From: Phylloscopus collybita
Lineage: Eukaryota; Chordata; Aves; Passeriformes; Phylloscopidae
Direction: 5' to 3'
NCBI GenBank assembly: GCA_027886175.1
Contig: JAJNNQ010000137.1
Location: 1,802,001 to 1,866,000 of the forward strand
Length of the DNA: 64,000 bases
Positions within the stretch are counted from its first letter, which is position 1. The number at the start of each line of letters is the position of its first letter. Position numbers and translations under genes: made by a program. Of the stretch, positions 44,928-55,480 are shown piece by piece. Below the pieces are notes generated by a model, which saw only the letters and a list, made by a program, of their open reading frames with translations, was not told the DNA's origin and made no database searches.

Positions 44928-44987
44928 GTACCACAGTTTATGTTCATTTTTGCAATGAAACCTGACTCTGAAAAGTCAGTTTATCTG
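44928..44987 (+). other. Possible isolated 60-nt exon (weak)
   Basis: A T12-CAG acceptor ends at 44927, and a CTG|GTAAGA donor begins at 44988. Between them are 60 nt, open in phase 0 and a multiple of three, translating as VPQFMFIFAMKPDSEKSVYL. I do not recognise this peptide. Such acceptor/donor pairs arise often by chance in 64 kb of vertebrate DNA, so this may be a pseudo-exon or part of a non-coding RNA. It is recorded as the best splice-bounded open frame I noticed. Confidence 0.15.
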
Positions 44988-45270
44988 GTAAGACTGTGAA
45001 ATTATAATATGAGAACCATGCCTTCAGTCCAAAGAACTTGAAATTCATTAATGATCATGTAGAGCAGTTGCATCTACAACCCAGGCAGATTAGGATTGGG
45101 ATATTTGAAGCCACCTAACAGATTTAAGAGAAATGGAAAAAAAAAACAAACCAAAACCCCAAACAACCCATAAGTAAAGCCTTCCTGCTAGTTTGAAGGA
45201 AAATTATTTTAAATCCCCTAATCGGCTCTGAGATGAACCTCTAAGCAACATGTTCAAGGTCAGATGGGGA
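44988..45270. promoter_or_regulatory. Possible conserved non-coding block
   Basis: AT-rich unique sequence with the perfect palindrome TCATTAATGA (45045-45054), ATTATAATATG, and CCCTAATCGGCTC. An A/C-rich tract (45137-45167) interrupts it. Confidence 0.22.
45137..45167. repeat. A/C-rich low-complexity tract
   Basis: A10 followed by CAAACC/AAAACCCC words with no G or T. Confidence 0.75.
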
Positions 45271-47895
45271 GCCTGTCATCACAAGGGGGGTGCTAACCCA
45301 GATCTGTGGGGCTCCAACCACGCAGCATCCTCGATTCACCTGCCTTAGGGAACAGGTAATCCCTCAGAGCAGACTTTTCCCAGGAAGGAGGGACCATAAC
45401 CACCCTCCTCCCAGCACTCTGCAGGGCCATTCACACCATGGAGATCATCAGCCACTTGTGGGCCAGCTGAGAATAATAATAATAATAATAAAAAATAAAC
45501 CCCCCACAAAATACTAAATCTTAAAGGCAATTTTTGCTTAGCTTTCCATGGAGTAGGTGAGAGGAAAGGGTGAGAAGAAAGGCAGCAACTGTCCTGCCTC
45601 ACTGGAGTGTTGGATCCAGTGAATATCACTCTGATGCTTCCCACGTTTTCCAGCCAGACGGCTCAAGGCTGAGTTAATCTCCCTTCCATGCATAAGCCTT
45701 TCCCAAATAAATCCCTGTGCTCACAATCCCTCCCGTGGTGAGTGATCACCCTTGTTAGGGAAGGAGGAACTGAGGTGCAGATCTGGCAGGGCACAGATGG
45801 GAACTCTGGTATATCCCCAATTTTCCCGCTGAGAACTCGCACGCGGAGCTCTCCCGTCAATAATCGTGGGCAAAGGAGAGATTACTGATTTGTTTTATGC
45901 AGAGAGGACCACAAATAAAAACAACCTGGTTGATACAGTTGTGGAAACCAAGCTGCAAACACAGCTCTGAGCTGTGTTTACATTCAGGGCAGGGGGATGC
46001 TCAGAGGGAAGCATTCCGAAGGTGACTCCCAGTTCTCCCGATGACAAATGGCTGCAAACTGATCCAGCAGATTCTTCTCGGCCTGGAGCAGGCTGAGGGA
46101 TGTCAGCAGTGCTCAGAGGTGATGTGAGGGCATTCCGTGCCAGAGGTTTTTCAATCAGTGCCCACTGTACTGTCACATGGACACGGAGCTGTTCAGCATC
46201 TCTGTCAGGCACTGGGAGCTCGTGCACAAGACGCTGCCACGGCCTCTTGGGTTGTGGGGAAGGTCACTTGTTGCTCTGTTTTTCTAAAGTTCTGCTTCAG
46301 CCTTCTGATGTTTACTATTTGAGGTGGAGTTTCTCACACACTTCTCATGTAAATAATGATCGTTTTGCATTCCTTTCTGGAGGAGGAGAGAATTGGTGGA
46401 CTGTTGGGTTGACCAGTGTGGTTGGAGAGGACAATTTTCGTCCTCCAATCCGTGGTCACTGTTGGAATTCTATAAATGTCAAGGTCTTTAAATAAACTGC
46501 CCCTTTTTTTGCCTTGGACATCTCAGTTACATGAGTGTTGTTCTTTTGTGTTGTATTGCGACAGTCACTTGGTGTAGTTTACTCTGCATTAATTCTCCAG
46601 AGATGTTATGAGTGTGTTTGCCACATCCCTGTTTCTCCAGGGTTCCTCTCCATGGATGCCTGAGAGTTGCCATCATATCCTTCAGTATGGACTGAATCCT
46701 CCCAAACTGGCAATGCCAGGTGAACTGCAACAGGGAGAAGGGGAAATGTGGTTTAAAAGGGAGAGGTTTTTAGCACAGATTTAAGATTTGTGCCACATTG
46801 GACAAACCTCAGAGGGTTCATTAAGTGTTTGAGACTCAGTTCTTCTCTGGTGACACACGAGAACTTTTGGGATATTTGGTGGTGAACCCAATGTGCCCAG
46901 TTTGCCTCTGAGATTTTCAGGTTTGCCACTGAGCCAGATTTCACATCTGAAAAGTCTTTCTCATGTGAGCTCAGATGGCTCAACTTCTGGCTGAGATGGA
47001 GCTGTGAAGAAACTGTGAAAGGAAAAGCAAGGGAGTGGATAGGTTTGGAAACAGTCTCGTGAAGCAGAGGCAGCACTGAGGGGAGGGAAAGCTCCATTTC
47101 CTTTTCAGGTCAGCTCTGATTTTCCCTGTCATTGTCTGGGCATGGGCAGCCCCTGGAAAGACATCCCTGTCTTGGGCTGGATGTGACTTGCTGATTTCTC
47201 GTGCCTTCCAGTGCCATCTGGACCACGTTTAGCTCAATATCCCCAGGGGTTTACGGCGAGCTGGAGATTGGTTGGGCGAAGCTTCAGAGCAATCACATCT
47301 TGGTCTGTGATGAGCTGGGCTCAGAAAGGAAATCCCACATCTCAAAACCCTGATACCTTCGGAGAGGGCTGCAGATGTGTCATGTGGGCAAGCTGGCAGA
47401 GCTGGCTTTGGAGCTGCCCAGCCAACCTCTCCGGGCATGTGCAGCATCCCAGACTGGCAGAGGAGCAGGGATATTGGAGCAGGGAGAGACCAAATGAATC
47501 TGAAAGCTGATGAGAGGGAGGAGTGAGTCCTGGGATCAGGAATGGCTCGGGATTATGTGTCTTCTCTTGCGAGCTGAACTCAGATTTAGAATGTGAACTT
47601 TGGAGAAGTCATAAGCAAAATGTGGAGCCTTGCCTAAGCTCAAAGGCTGCCCCTGCTCTCTGTAGGAAGCTGAATCCAGGCTGGAGCTGATCTAATATTT
47701 GCCTGACAACCCTAAAGTCCAGGATTGACTCATTTATTCATTCAAGATTAGAATGAAAGGTACAATACAGACACAAATTTATGCTTCCCACCTCTCAGTT
47801 TAAAGAAGACCCAGGCTTTGGAGAGGCAACGGGACCCAAATATCTGAATTTTACCATTCACCCTTTGTCCTCTCTTTGAACCTTTGCTTCTTTTT
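45271..47895. other. Unique non-coding sequence
   Basis: About 2.6 kb without a recognised transposon or gene; holds an (AAT)n array near its start. Frames up to 131 codons (46100-46495 +) lack domains. Confidence 0.55.
45472..45490. repeat. (AAT)6 trinucleotide microsatellite
   Basis: Six AAT units followed by A-rich sequence. Confidence 0.9.
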
Positions 47896-47973
47896 TATAG
47901 AATCCTAAAATGGTTTGATTGGAAAGGGCCCTAAAGACCATCTCATTCCATGGGCAGGGACACCTCCTGCCAG
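47896..47973 (-). mobile_element. CR1 LINE 3' fragment, antisense, internally deleted
   Basis: 'tatagaatcctaaaatggtt', 'tgattggaaagggccctaaa', 'gaccatctcattcca', then directly 'tgggcagggacacctcc'. Compared with other copies, the 'ACCCCCTGCCA' segment is missing between the last two. Confidence 0.9.
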
Positions 47974-48615
47974 ATATTTGCTATCTTTAGACCCCTTCCG
48001 GCTTCCCTCCAGAGAGAGACAGAGATTTCACTCGGCACAGTGGCTGTTTCACACTAAAAAAATTAAAAATCTTGCCTCACTGCTGTTGTAGAAATAAAGC
48101 TCAGGACAGGCTGGATTAGACTGGGCTCAGATCTGAAACAGGAGACAGGATGGAGAGAACATAATCCTTTTCCTGGTCCTACACGCTGCCTTGCTGACCT
48201 GGACCTGATTCTTCCTTCTCTTCTGACGTTTTCCCTTTCACCCTCATCTCTCTTCCTAGGAGAGAGTTAAGGACAGATCTTTAACATGCAGACTTTTTGG
48301 GTTCTTTATGACCTGGGAGGGTGGATGGGACAACGAATGTCCCCAAATTTCCCGTGTGCATCCCTCCCAGAGCCTGTGTGTGTCCCAGCAGGACCTGCCT
48401 TTGGCTCTCAGTCAGCCTTGGCTCCTCTCCAAAGGCTCGCACCAGGTCCAGCATGGCTGGGACGGACTGCCAGAAACAATCCTCAGATCTCCCCGCTCCT
48501 GAGTTAATTCAGTGCTCTCTGTGGATTAATTCCAGAGCCAAAGACAGATAGGGAGAGCAGTAATTACCTCTCCTCTCTCCCACACATATCTGTTCCCCGA
48601 GACGGCACACACGGT
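47974..48615. other. Unique non-coding sequence
   Basis: No gene or repeat recognised. 48500-48610 is AT-richer (GAGTTAATTCAG, GGATTAATTCC, AGTAATTACC) with CCGAGACGG; a small regulatory candidate lying just before the low-complexity tract. Confidence 0.5.
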
Positions 48616-48668
48616 TTGGTGTTTTGTTTTTTTTTTTTTTGTTTTTTTTTTTGGTTTTTTTTTTTTGT
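48616..48668. repeat. T-rich tract with G interruptions
   Basis: Runs of T (up to 15) separated by G or GG. It faces the A-rich tract 50 bp downstream, so the two can pair imperfectly. Confidence 0.85.
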
Positions 48669-48720
48669 GTCGTGGAAAGTTTCTCGATGGCTGAGCTCCT
48701 GCTGTGCTGCTTAATGAATT

Positions 48721-48939
48721 AAAAAAAAAAATTGAGGGAGATAAAAGGGAAAAAAATAAAAGGGAGAAAAGGGAAAAAATTAAAAAAAAAAAAGAGGGAA
48801 AAAGGGAAAAATGAAAAAAGAGAGTGAAAAAAGAAAAAAACAAAAGAAAAAAAATGAGGGAATAATGCAAAAAAGGGGGAAAAAAGGGAAAAAAAAGAAG
48901 AAAACAAAAAACCCCCCCAACCCCCCCAAAAACAAAAAA
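48721..48939. repeat. A-rich polypurine tract
   Basis: About 220 bp dominated by A with GGGAAAAA/GAGGGAAAAA units, then two C7 runs (48912-48918, 48921-48927). Strongly strand-asymmetric. Confidence 0.88.
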
Positions 48940-49013
48940 GGAAGGAAGGAAGGAAGGAAGGAAGGAAGGAAGGAAGGAAGGAAGGAAGGAAGGAAGGAAG
49001 GAAGGAAGGAAGG
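48940..49013. repeat. (GGAA)n tetranucleotide microsatellite, ~18 units
   Basis: Seventy-four nt of uninterrupted GGAA/GAAG register, ending GGAGGATTGG. GGAA is also the ETS-family core; any such role is speculative. Confidence 0.95.
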
Positions 49014-49899
49014 AGGATTGGTTCAGGACATTATTGTAAACAAATCAATCAAAACGGGATAATAGCTGGACGTGATCATCAAACCCTAATGATTCTATGA
49101 TCAAAATGTTGTTTCCAGCTAAAAATTGCCCCATAAATCCCCATCCCAGTTTGCCTCTTTGACATCTGTTCCCTGTGTAAAAGCAGTTCAGGTGTCAGTT
49201 TGAAGTGCCCAGACACAGTCTGGGAATCCCAACACGAAACTCCAAGCATGGAGGGAGACTCCAAGAAGACTTGATGGCCTGGAGAGCTCCCTGGGTGGAG
49301 GGGATGAGGAGTCTGCCTGCTCATCTGCTTCCCCTTGGGGGAAATGCACCCTGCTTGGCTTTGCTGGATGCCCCGTGGCTGGGTTGGGGCTACAAAACCA
49401 CATCAGATGCCCTGGTGTGTGTCCAGGTGGCCCAGCCAGGCTGATTCCAGGCTGCTTGGAGAGGGAGATGCTGCTGCAAGCAGCTCCCCTTCCAGGCACA
49501 CATGCGGGCGGCTGTTTTTAGAAGCGAGCAGATGATGTGCTAATTAGAAACAGGGCCAGAGCCATCCCGGCTGGTTTCAAGTGTCGCTCCTTTCATCAGG
49601 ACCCAGACGGGAAAAGGAGCTCCCTGGCTGGGGAACAGAGCGTCTCCCTTTGTTGGGAGGAACAAAAGTCCCACAGAGAGAGCTGGGAAAAGAGCACCGG
49701 GGCTGGAGGCAAAGAAAGGCCACCACAGTTCTGTCAGTGCTGTGGGAGGAGGAGGAGGAAGCTGGAGTTGAGGCTTTGGGGTTGGTGGTGTGACCCCATG
49801 GGGAGTGAGAGCACCAGGATGCACTTTTGGGCTTGGTCCTCTGCATCAGGGCAGGAAAACACCTGCCTTGGGAGCAGAGGGTTGGGTGGTTTTGGCTCA
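49014..49899. other. Unique non-coding sequence
   Basis: No gene or transposon recognised. 49030-49110 is AT-rich with CATTATTGTAAACAAATC. Overlapping frames at 49188-49914 on both strands (up to 125 codons) are domain-free. Confidence 0.55.
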
Positions 49900-49993
49900 C
49901 AGGACATGGTTTAGTGGTGGGCTTGGCAGTGCTGGACTCGATGGTCTCTGAGGGCTTTTCCAGCCTCAGTGGTTTTGTGATTCAGTGATTCTT
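49900..49993 (+). mobile_element. CR1 LINE 3' terminus, sense
   Basis: 'caggacatggtttagtggtg', 'ggcttggcagtgctggactc', 'gatggtctctgagggctttt', 'ccagcctcagtggttttgtg', then the octamer 'attcagtgattctta'. A classic subfamily close to the GGACATGGTTTAGTGG consensus. Confidence 0.95.
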
Positions 49994-51025
49994 AGGACTC
50001 ACCCCAGCTCATGTCAGTGTTTATGTCAGTGCATAGTACTGGGTCAGATGTGAATGTGAGGCATGTCCTGGCTGTTATTCCAGCCTCATGAAGGAAAAGG
50101 CTTCCCATGACTGTTTCACATCCTGGTTTTCACTGCTGAGTTTGACTCACCCCTCCTGGATTGCTGATCCTACTCAAAGGCAGGGTTAGAATTAGGCAGG
50201 GGAAAGAGGGGGTCCAGACTTAGCCTAAATCTTAAGCCTGGATTCTACATTGCTCCAGAATCACCTGTTCTCTTCTTTGTGTGCTCTGTGAATAAACTCC
50301 AAGTTTCCTTTCAAGTCCATTTTCCTGGTGCCTCTCCTGAAGATTAAATTGTACCATGCAGGAACATCTGGGGATTCCCTGCACATCACAAATGGAGGAG
50401 AAAAGATTTGCCTCAGTTCCTGCAATTTTCGGTTTTCTGTCAGCACAGAGAAGTGCAGAACTCTCTGTAGGTTTTGCCTACAGCCTTTTGAAGTCAGTGG
50501 GAAACTCCTGTTACTTTGGGAGGCTCCAGGCAGTGTGCAGAGTAATTTTCTTGCAGCAACATTGAGAGATTTTTATTCCAATCCCAAAAAATCCTCCCCT
50601 CCTTCTGCAAAGGCAGCATCTACCTGTCACTCCCTCCTTTTTCTTCCATGGTGCCTTTTGCTCTCTCTTTTAGGTTATCCCATTAAAGTCTCACAGACCA
50701 CAGGGGAGTTTCCAAACACACAATTTGAGGCCTTGTGGTCAATAAGAAATTTATTGGCAGACCCTACTGAGGCAAGAATGAAATCCAGCTCTTGCACCCC
50801 AGGTTTTCATGGTGAAGGGTTTGGCAACTGGATGGGGGATCCCACAGGCAGCTCTGGGAAAAAAGGGTGGGAACAGAAAATCCCCAGGGATTGAAGAGGA
50901 TTGTGCTCCTTTGTAAATTCATGCTGAGGCTCTTGATTTACCATGTTTCTGATTTAAATGGCAATCCTATATCCATGATTTTCATGTCAGGGTCCTGGTG
51001 GGGTTCTTGGGGGTGTGCCATGCAG
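49994..51025. other. Unique non-coding sequence
   Basis: No recognised repeat or gene. The 188-codon frame at 50328-50894 (+) has no domain, signal peptide or compositional coherence. Confidence 0.55.
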
Positions 51026-51080
51026 GGCAGGACCTGATGATCCTTGTGGGTCCCTTCCAACTCAGGATATTCTGTGATGG
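51026..51080 (+). mobile_element. CR1 LINE 3' terminus, sense, very short
   Basis: 'gcaggacctgatgatccttg', 'tgggtcccttccaactcagg' and 'atattctgtgatgg'. It is the reverse complement of the start of the 58741 copy (CTGAGCTGGAAGGAACCCAC), so the same subfamily in opposite orientation. Confidence 0.88.
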
Positions 51081-51639
51081 GCTCAGGGAGATGAACGAGG
51101 AGCAGGAAAAGCAGCTTTACAGCCCAGACCACCAAGCCAGCACCTTCCACAAATCCTCAGTTCACTTTGCCCTGAACTCTGGAGTGGCTTGAACTCCATC
51201 TGCCCCCCTCCAGAGCAGTCATTTGCTCCGTTCCCATCCTCTCCCAGCGAGCTGCACAAACCCTCTTCCTTCCCTGCTTTAAATAAGTCCCTGTTGCTCT
51301 CTGGGCGAATAACTTTCCCCTCATTTTTGCAGCTGTGAGGTTGCTTGATGGAGAGGATAATAAGTATGTCTGAGCTTTCAACTAAAAACCCAAACCAACT
51401 GAAAAACAACCCAACCAAAAACGAAAACACCCAAAGGAGATAAAAAAGAAATCTTTATTGGAGAGAAGTGAACTAAAGTTTCCCATGCAGAGCAGCAAAG
51501 CAGCTCTGCAGCCTTCTCTCTGCCACTATAATCAGAAAAGCATTTCTTTTTTCTTGTACCAGCGTGCATATCAGCACTTAAAAAGGGAAAATAAATTACG
51601 AGGAGTGGAGCTGGAGGCAGGAATCATCTTCTAGGAAAG
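51081..51639. other. Unique non-coding with A/C-rich tract
   Basis: No gene recognised. An A/C-rich stretch lies at about 51382-51432 (AAAAACCCAAACC, AAAAACAACCCAACC). Confidence 0.55.
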
Positions 51640-52040
51640 AGGAATGAAGCCTGCAGCTCCATTTAGTTAATATGTTTTCACGAGGCGGGGGTGCTTGAGC
51701 GTTTTATATGGGCTCCTAAGCCGGCTGCCACCGCTAGCAGGGAGTTTCTAGAGGTGGTACCACGGAGAGTAAGTCACTTGGAGAGCAGGTGTTATTTCTA
51801 AAACAAAGATTATGGTTTATGGCATTGCAATTACAGACTTCTTCCCAGCACTGTTATTGCTACTGCTGTTGGCTTCTGCATTCAGGCAATGTTTGGGTTT
51901 CATTTCAGAGGAGAAATTGATGATGCAGTTATTATCCCTTTGATGAAATCCCAGTCTCCTGTAAAGGATGCATAAAGTTCTGCTCCCTGAATACGTCTGG
52001 CAGTCAAACAACGGGAGTAAAGTCGCTTGTGGTTCCTTTT
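51640..52040. promoter_or_regulatory. Possible conserved non-coding block
   Basis: About 400 bp of unique sequence with TTTAGTTAATATG, AACAAAGATTATGG (SOX-like CAAAG), GCATTGCAATTACAG, GATGATGCAGTTATTATCC and CpG-bearing words (CACGAGGCGGGGG, TTGAGCGTTTT, AAGCCGGC, CCACCGCTAGC, AATACGTCTGG, AACAACGGG, AAGTCGC). CpG retention and motif mixture suggest constraint. Confidence 0.33.
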
Positions 52041-53500
52041 TCTAAGTTAGCACTTTGCCTAAAAACTTTCCCTCCACCCTTCCAGCTATCCATGGGGAGC
52101 CCAGCCTGATTTCTTTATGTCTCTGGCACTTCATCAAACTCCCACTATCTGAATCCATGTGCCTCCCAATTGGGCTTGGCCTCTGGGGCTCCTCTTCTGA
52201 CATTGCACATGGACTTAGTTTTGGGCATTGCCTTCTACTGCTTCTCTTTTCCTCCCCTTCCTGGGTGCTGAGCAAAGAGCAGTTCTCAGGCTTTCCAAAT
52301 TTAATGAGGTTTTACCCAGCCCTCAGCACATTGTTATTTATAGAGGTTTCCAGGAGGAGAACTCATAACTATGTGTTCACCAGAGCAGATGTTCTTTAGA
52401 GAGGGTTGTTGTCTGCAGACAGTGCCTAAAATATCTGTTACTTCAAGGGAAATTTCAGGGCAGATGTTGGGTTTTTTTTATGGACCCAGTGCTGTCACCT
52501 CCACTTTTATCAAAGTAGCTCCTTGCCTGTTGGTCAGCTTCCAGTCTGGGTAGGGGGAGGAAAACGCAGGCAGAATTTGGTGTTTCCAAACTGCAGCCAT
52601 TTGGAAGAAACAGGTTTGATTTTTAAGATTTCAGCCCACACCCAAGCAATTTTATCCCACTGGGATTTGGCAATGCACTGCCTGGAGGGAACAGGAGTGG
52701 TAGGACAGGATAGGTCCTGGCAGTGTTTCTTGCTGAGAGCAGGAAAGAGCATTTATTTGTGTCCTCAACTATTTGCCTGAAAAATCAAGCTTCTAAAAGG
52801 GGAGCTTAAAGCACGTTGTAAATACTAAGGGAAGGACTTGCCTGGCTGTGCAGGCAGTGCAGGAGCCCTCAAATCCCCACAGCTTCCAGGAGTTTTAGTC
52901 CTCTCTTGTTTAATAGAGACCTGAAGGGGCCTGGGAAATCACAAGCAAAGCCTGGTTCCTAATGGTCGATGATATCAGAAACACGGTTCCAGTTCAGCGG
53001 CACCAAACATTCCACGCCTGATAATGGAACTTCCTGGTGCATTCAACCAGAAAAGTAGGAACTAGATTGAAATAAAGATGCTACTGCCCCTGCCAGGCTC
53101 GGGGAGTGGGGTTTTGCTGCATTCTGCACAGGGACACCCAGCCTATCTCAAGTACATCTGGACTGTGCTGCTGTTGTTACCTCATCGGAGCGTGTCCGGC
53201 CAGAGATGAAATAGCTGGATGCTGGTGAATGCACCATGCTGGCTTCTGACTCCTGGGTTTGAGTCTTAAGCAGGTCAAAAGGAAAGGAAAGTTCTTCTTT
53301 TTGTGTGTTTTCTTATCCCGAGGGTGGAGTTTGTCTGCATCATGTAACCAGGCTGACTATTTGACCTCGGTGGATTCAAGTGTGCAAGAGGAAGCCAAGG
53401 CTGTCCATGCCTGTGAACACAGAATCAGGGTCTGGAAACTTCCTCTAGGATTTTATAAGAGTCAGCCAAGCACTATCTGCCTAAAATAGCTTTATTCCTT
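52041..53500. other. Unique non-coding sequence
   Basis: No gene or transposon recognised. 52960-53060 carries CpGs (GGTCGATGATATC, ACGGTTCC, AGCGGC, CACGCC). Frames up to 114 codons lack domains. Confidence 0.55.
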
Positions 53501-53518
53501 ATTATTATTATTATTATT
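53501..53518. repeat. (ATT)6 trinucleotide microsatellite
   Basis: Six perfect ATT units. Confidence 0.9.
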
Positions 53519-53610
53519 GTTTGCAGCACAAGGCCAGCTTTTTTACTGAGTAGGTTTTATTTTCAGAAGAATGTGGACTATGCAGAGATTTCTGGTATAT
53601 CTATCAAAAG

Positions 53611-53740
53611 AAAAAAAAAAAAAAACAACCCCAAAAAAACCCCCACCAAAAACAAAAACCCCCAAACAAACAAAAAAACACCAAACAAACAAAAAATGAA
53701 CAAAAAACCAAAACAAAGACAAAAAACTCAAAAACAATGG
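53611..53740. repeat. A/C-only low-complexity tract
   Basis: From 53611 to 53696 (86 nt) the + strand contains only A and C, with A19, CCCC and CCCCC runs. The A-rich character continues to about 53740 with a few G/T. Confidence 0.92.
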
Positions 53741-53848
53741 AAATAAAGAAGGAGGAGAAGAATACTGGAAAAGAAAATATACCAGCTGGGATTGGTGATT
53801 GCTGTGGTTTGGTTGCTTGTCCTCCTTTGCTCCAGCAAAAACAGCCCC

Positions 53849-53920
53849 AATTTGCCAGAGAATCGCAATTTTCCTCATTTGAGAGAGAATTTGCCAATTT
53901 TCCCCATTTGCCAGAGAATG
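53849..53920 (+). repeat. Short tandem repeat, 27-29 bp unit, ~2.6 copies
   Basis: Three ATTTG(C/A)(C/G)AGAGAAT-type units alternate with CAATTTTCC(T/C)C. The unit lengths are about 27 and 29 bp with a partial third. Confidence 0.75.
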
Positions 53921-54613
53921 ACACAATGCCATAATTCCTGCTACTCAGTGCATCCTATAATGAGGGGTGGTGTTCATCTGGAGACCTCAGGCTGCACAGG
54001 AGCATGGAATGTGAGGACAAACTTAAATTGCAGCTTTGAATGGGCCACCTGGATTATAGAGAAACATTTTTATGCGGCGGGGGGGGGGGTGTGTGATTTC
54101 TCTGGACACATCCAGTATCTTTTGGCTTCCATAGCTGAAATCTGTTCTTGCTGTGTGTTTTTCAGCAGATCCTCTTGCCTCCCTCTTCTTTCTGTAAACC
54201 CCTTGGAAAAGCTCCAATGCCCTGGAGGACATCTCACGAGGCCTAGGTTATCTCCAAAGGCCTTGTGATGTCTCCACAGGGTGCAGTCAACCCCATACCT
54301 TTGTGTGGGGAGGGATGGGAACTTCTGAACAGAAACCATCACATCCCATCTCAAAGAGCTCAGGTGGATGGTGCCCAGAGCTGCCCATTTCTCTGTTGGC
54401 TGAGGGAGATGAGTGACCAGCTCAGGATGAAGGAAAGCACAGTGGAGCCTGAGTTTGGGGTTTCTAGGCAGAGCTCTGAGGTCTGAGGGGTCACAGAGGG
54501 CTTTGGGACCAGCATGTTGACTTCAACACCCACTTGCTCCTGAGCAAACCCCAGCAGGAGCTGAGAATAAACCAGCCCCACACTTCCCTTCTGGTGACTA
54601 AGGCCAGGAGACC
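53921..54613. other. Unique non-coding with G-run
   Basis: No gene recognised. A G11 run occurs at 54079-54089 followed by TGTGTGTG. Confidence 0.6.
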
Positions 54614-54752
54614 TCTGAGGTGTTCAAGGCCAAGCTGGACTGGGCTCAGAGCAATCTGGTCTGGTGGAAGATGCTCCTCCAGTGGCAGGGAGGTTGGAAT
54701 CTGATGATCTTTAAGGCCCTTTCCAACCCAAGCCATTCTGTGATTCTGTGAC
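54614..54752 (+). mobile_element. CR1 LINE 3' fragment, sense
   Basis: 'ctgaggtgttcaaggccaag', 'gagcaatctggtctggtgga', 'atctgatgatctttaaggcc', 'ctttccaacccaagccattc', then two octamers 'tgtgattctgtgacc'. Confidence 0.96.
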
Positions 54753-54917
54753 CATTCCCACCGACCCACCTGGCGCACAGCTCCACTTTCATTTCTGATG
54801 TTTCCAAGCTGAGCTTCTCTCCTAAATTCCACAACCCCTGAGACCTGCATGGGCTTCACATGCAAAAAACAAAACAGCTTAAAAAGCAGTTTAAAAACCC
54901 ATAGCAGTCCTGGGTTG

Positions 54918-54949
<32 letters not shown>

Positions 54950-55199
54950 CTCTCTTGATACCCTGCAGCCCTTCTGCCAACTTAAAAAGCTTTATATCTT
55001 CTGTGCCCCGCTGACCTGGCCTCAGCACCTTTGCTGCAGAGAGCATCCCAAATATTGATCAGGGGCACGGTGGGGACACTTCCCTGCCTGTCCCCTTCCT
55101 GCACACGACACGTCCACACGCACACATTGACATGCAGGGTTCCCATTCCTGGTCTTAACCCAGGCATTTACAATTCCTCTCGCGCTCCTCGCGCTTTCT
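54753..55199. other. Unique non-coding with T-tract
   Basis: No gene seen. Apart from the T28 tract, the sequence is unremarkable. 55075-55130 has CpGs inside CACACGACACG and CACACGCAC. Confidence 0.6.
54922..54949. repeat. Poly-T tract (28 nt)
   Basis: Uninterrupted T run. Confidence 0.9.
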
Positions 55200-55480
55200 T
55201 CTTAAGGAAGGCAAATAAAAGTGTGAATAATCAATTTCCTAACTGGAATTAAAAACGGCTCCAGTTAAAATAAGGGAAAGCGTGAACCAGCATGTAAAGT
55301 AGGATGGAGGGGTTATCTGGGCCCCGATTAGTATCCTGCTCATGTAGGAGAACAATTAACGTGTGCATGAGAACGATTAAGCAGAAGGTAAATTACACGG
55401 AACGCGCCCATTCACCAAACAGGAGGGCTCGTGGTCGGGGCTGGTGTGAGAGTTTTTATGGCTCAGTTGAAACAAGTGCC
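55180..55480. promoter_or_regulatory. Possible conserved non-coding block
   Basis: Unique block with a double CTC(G)CGC(T) word (CTCGCGCTCCTCGCGCTTTC, 55179-55198), GTGAATAATCAATTTCC, GGAATTAAAAACGGC, GAACAATTAACGTG and GAACGATTAAGC. CpGs are frequent for its AT content (GGAACGCGCCC, CGTGGTCGGGG). Confidence 0.33.
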
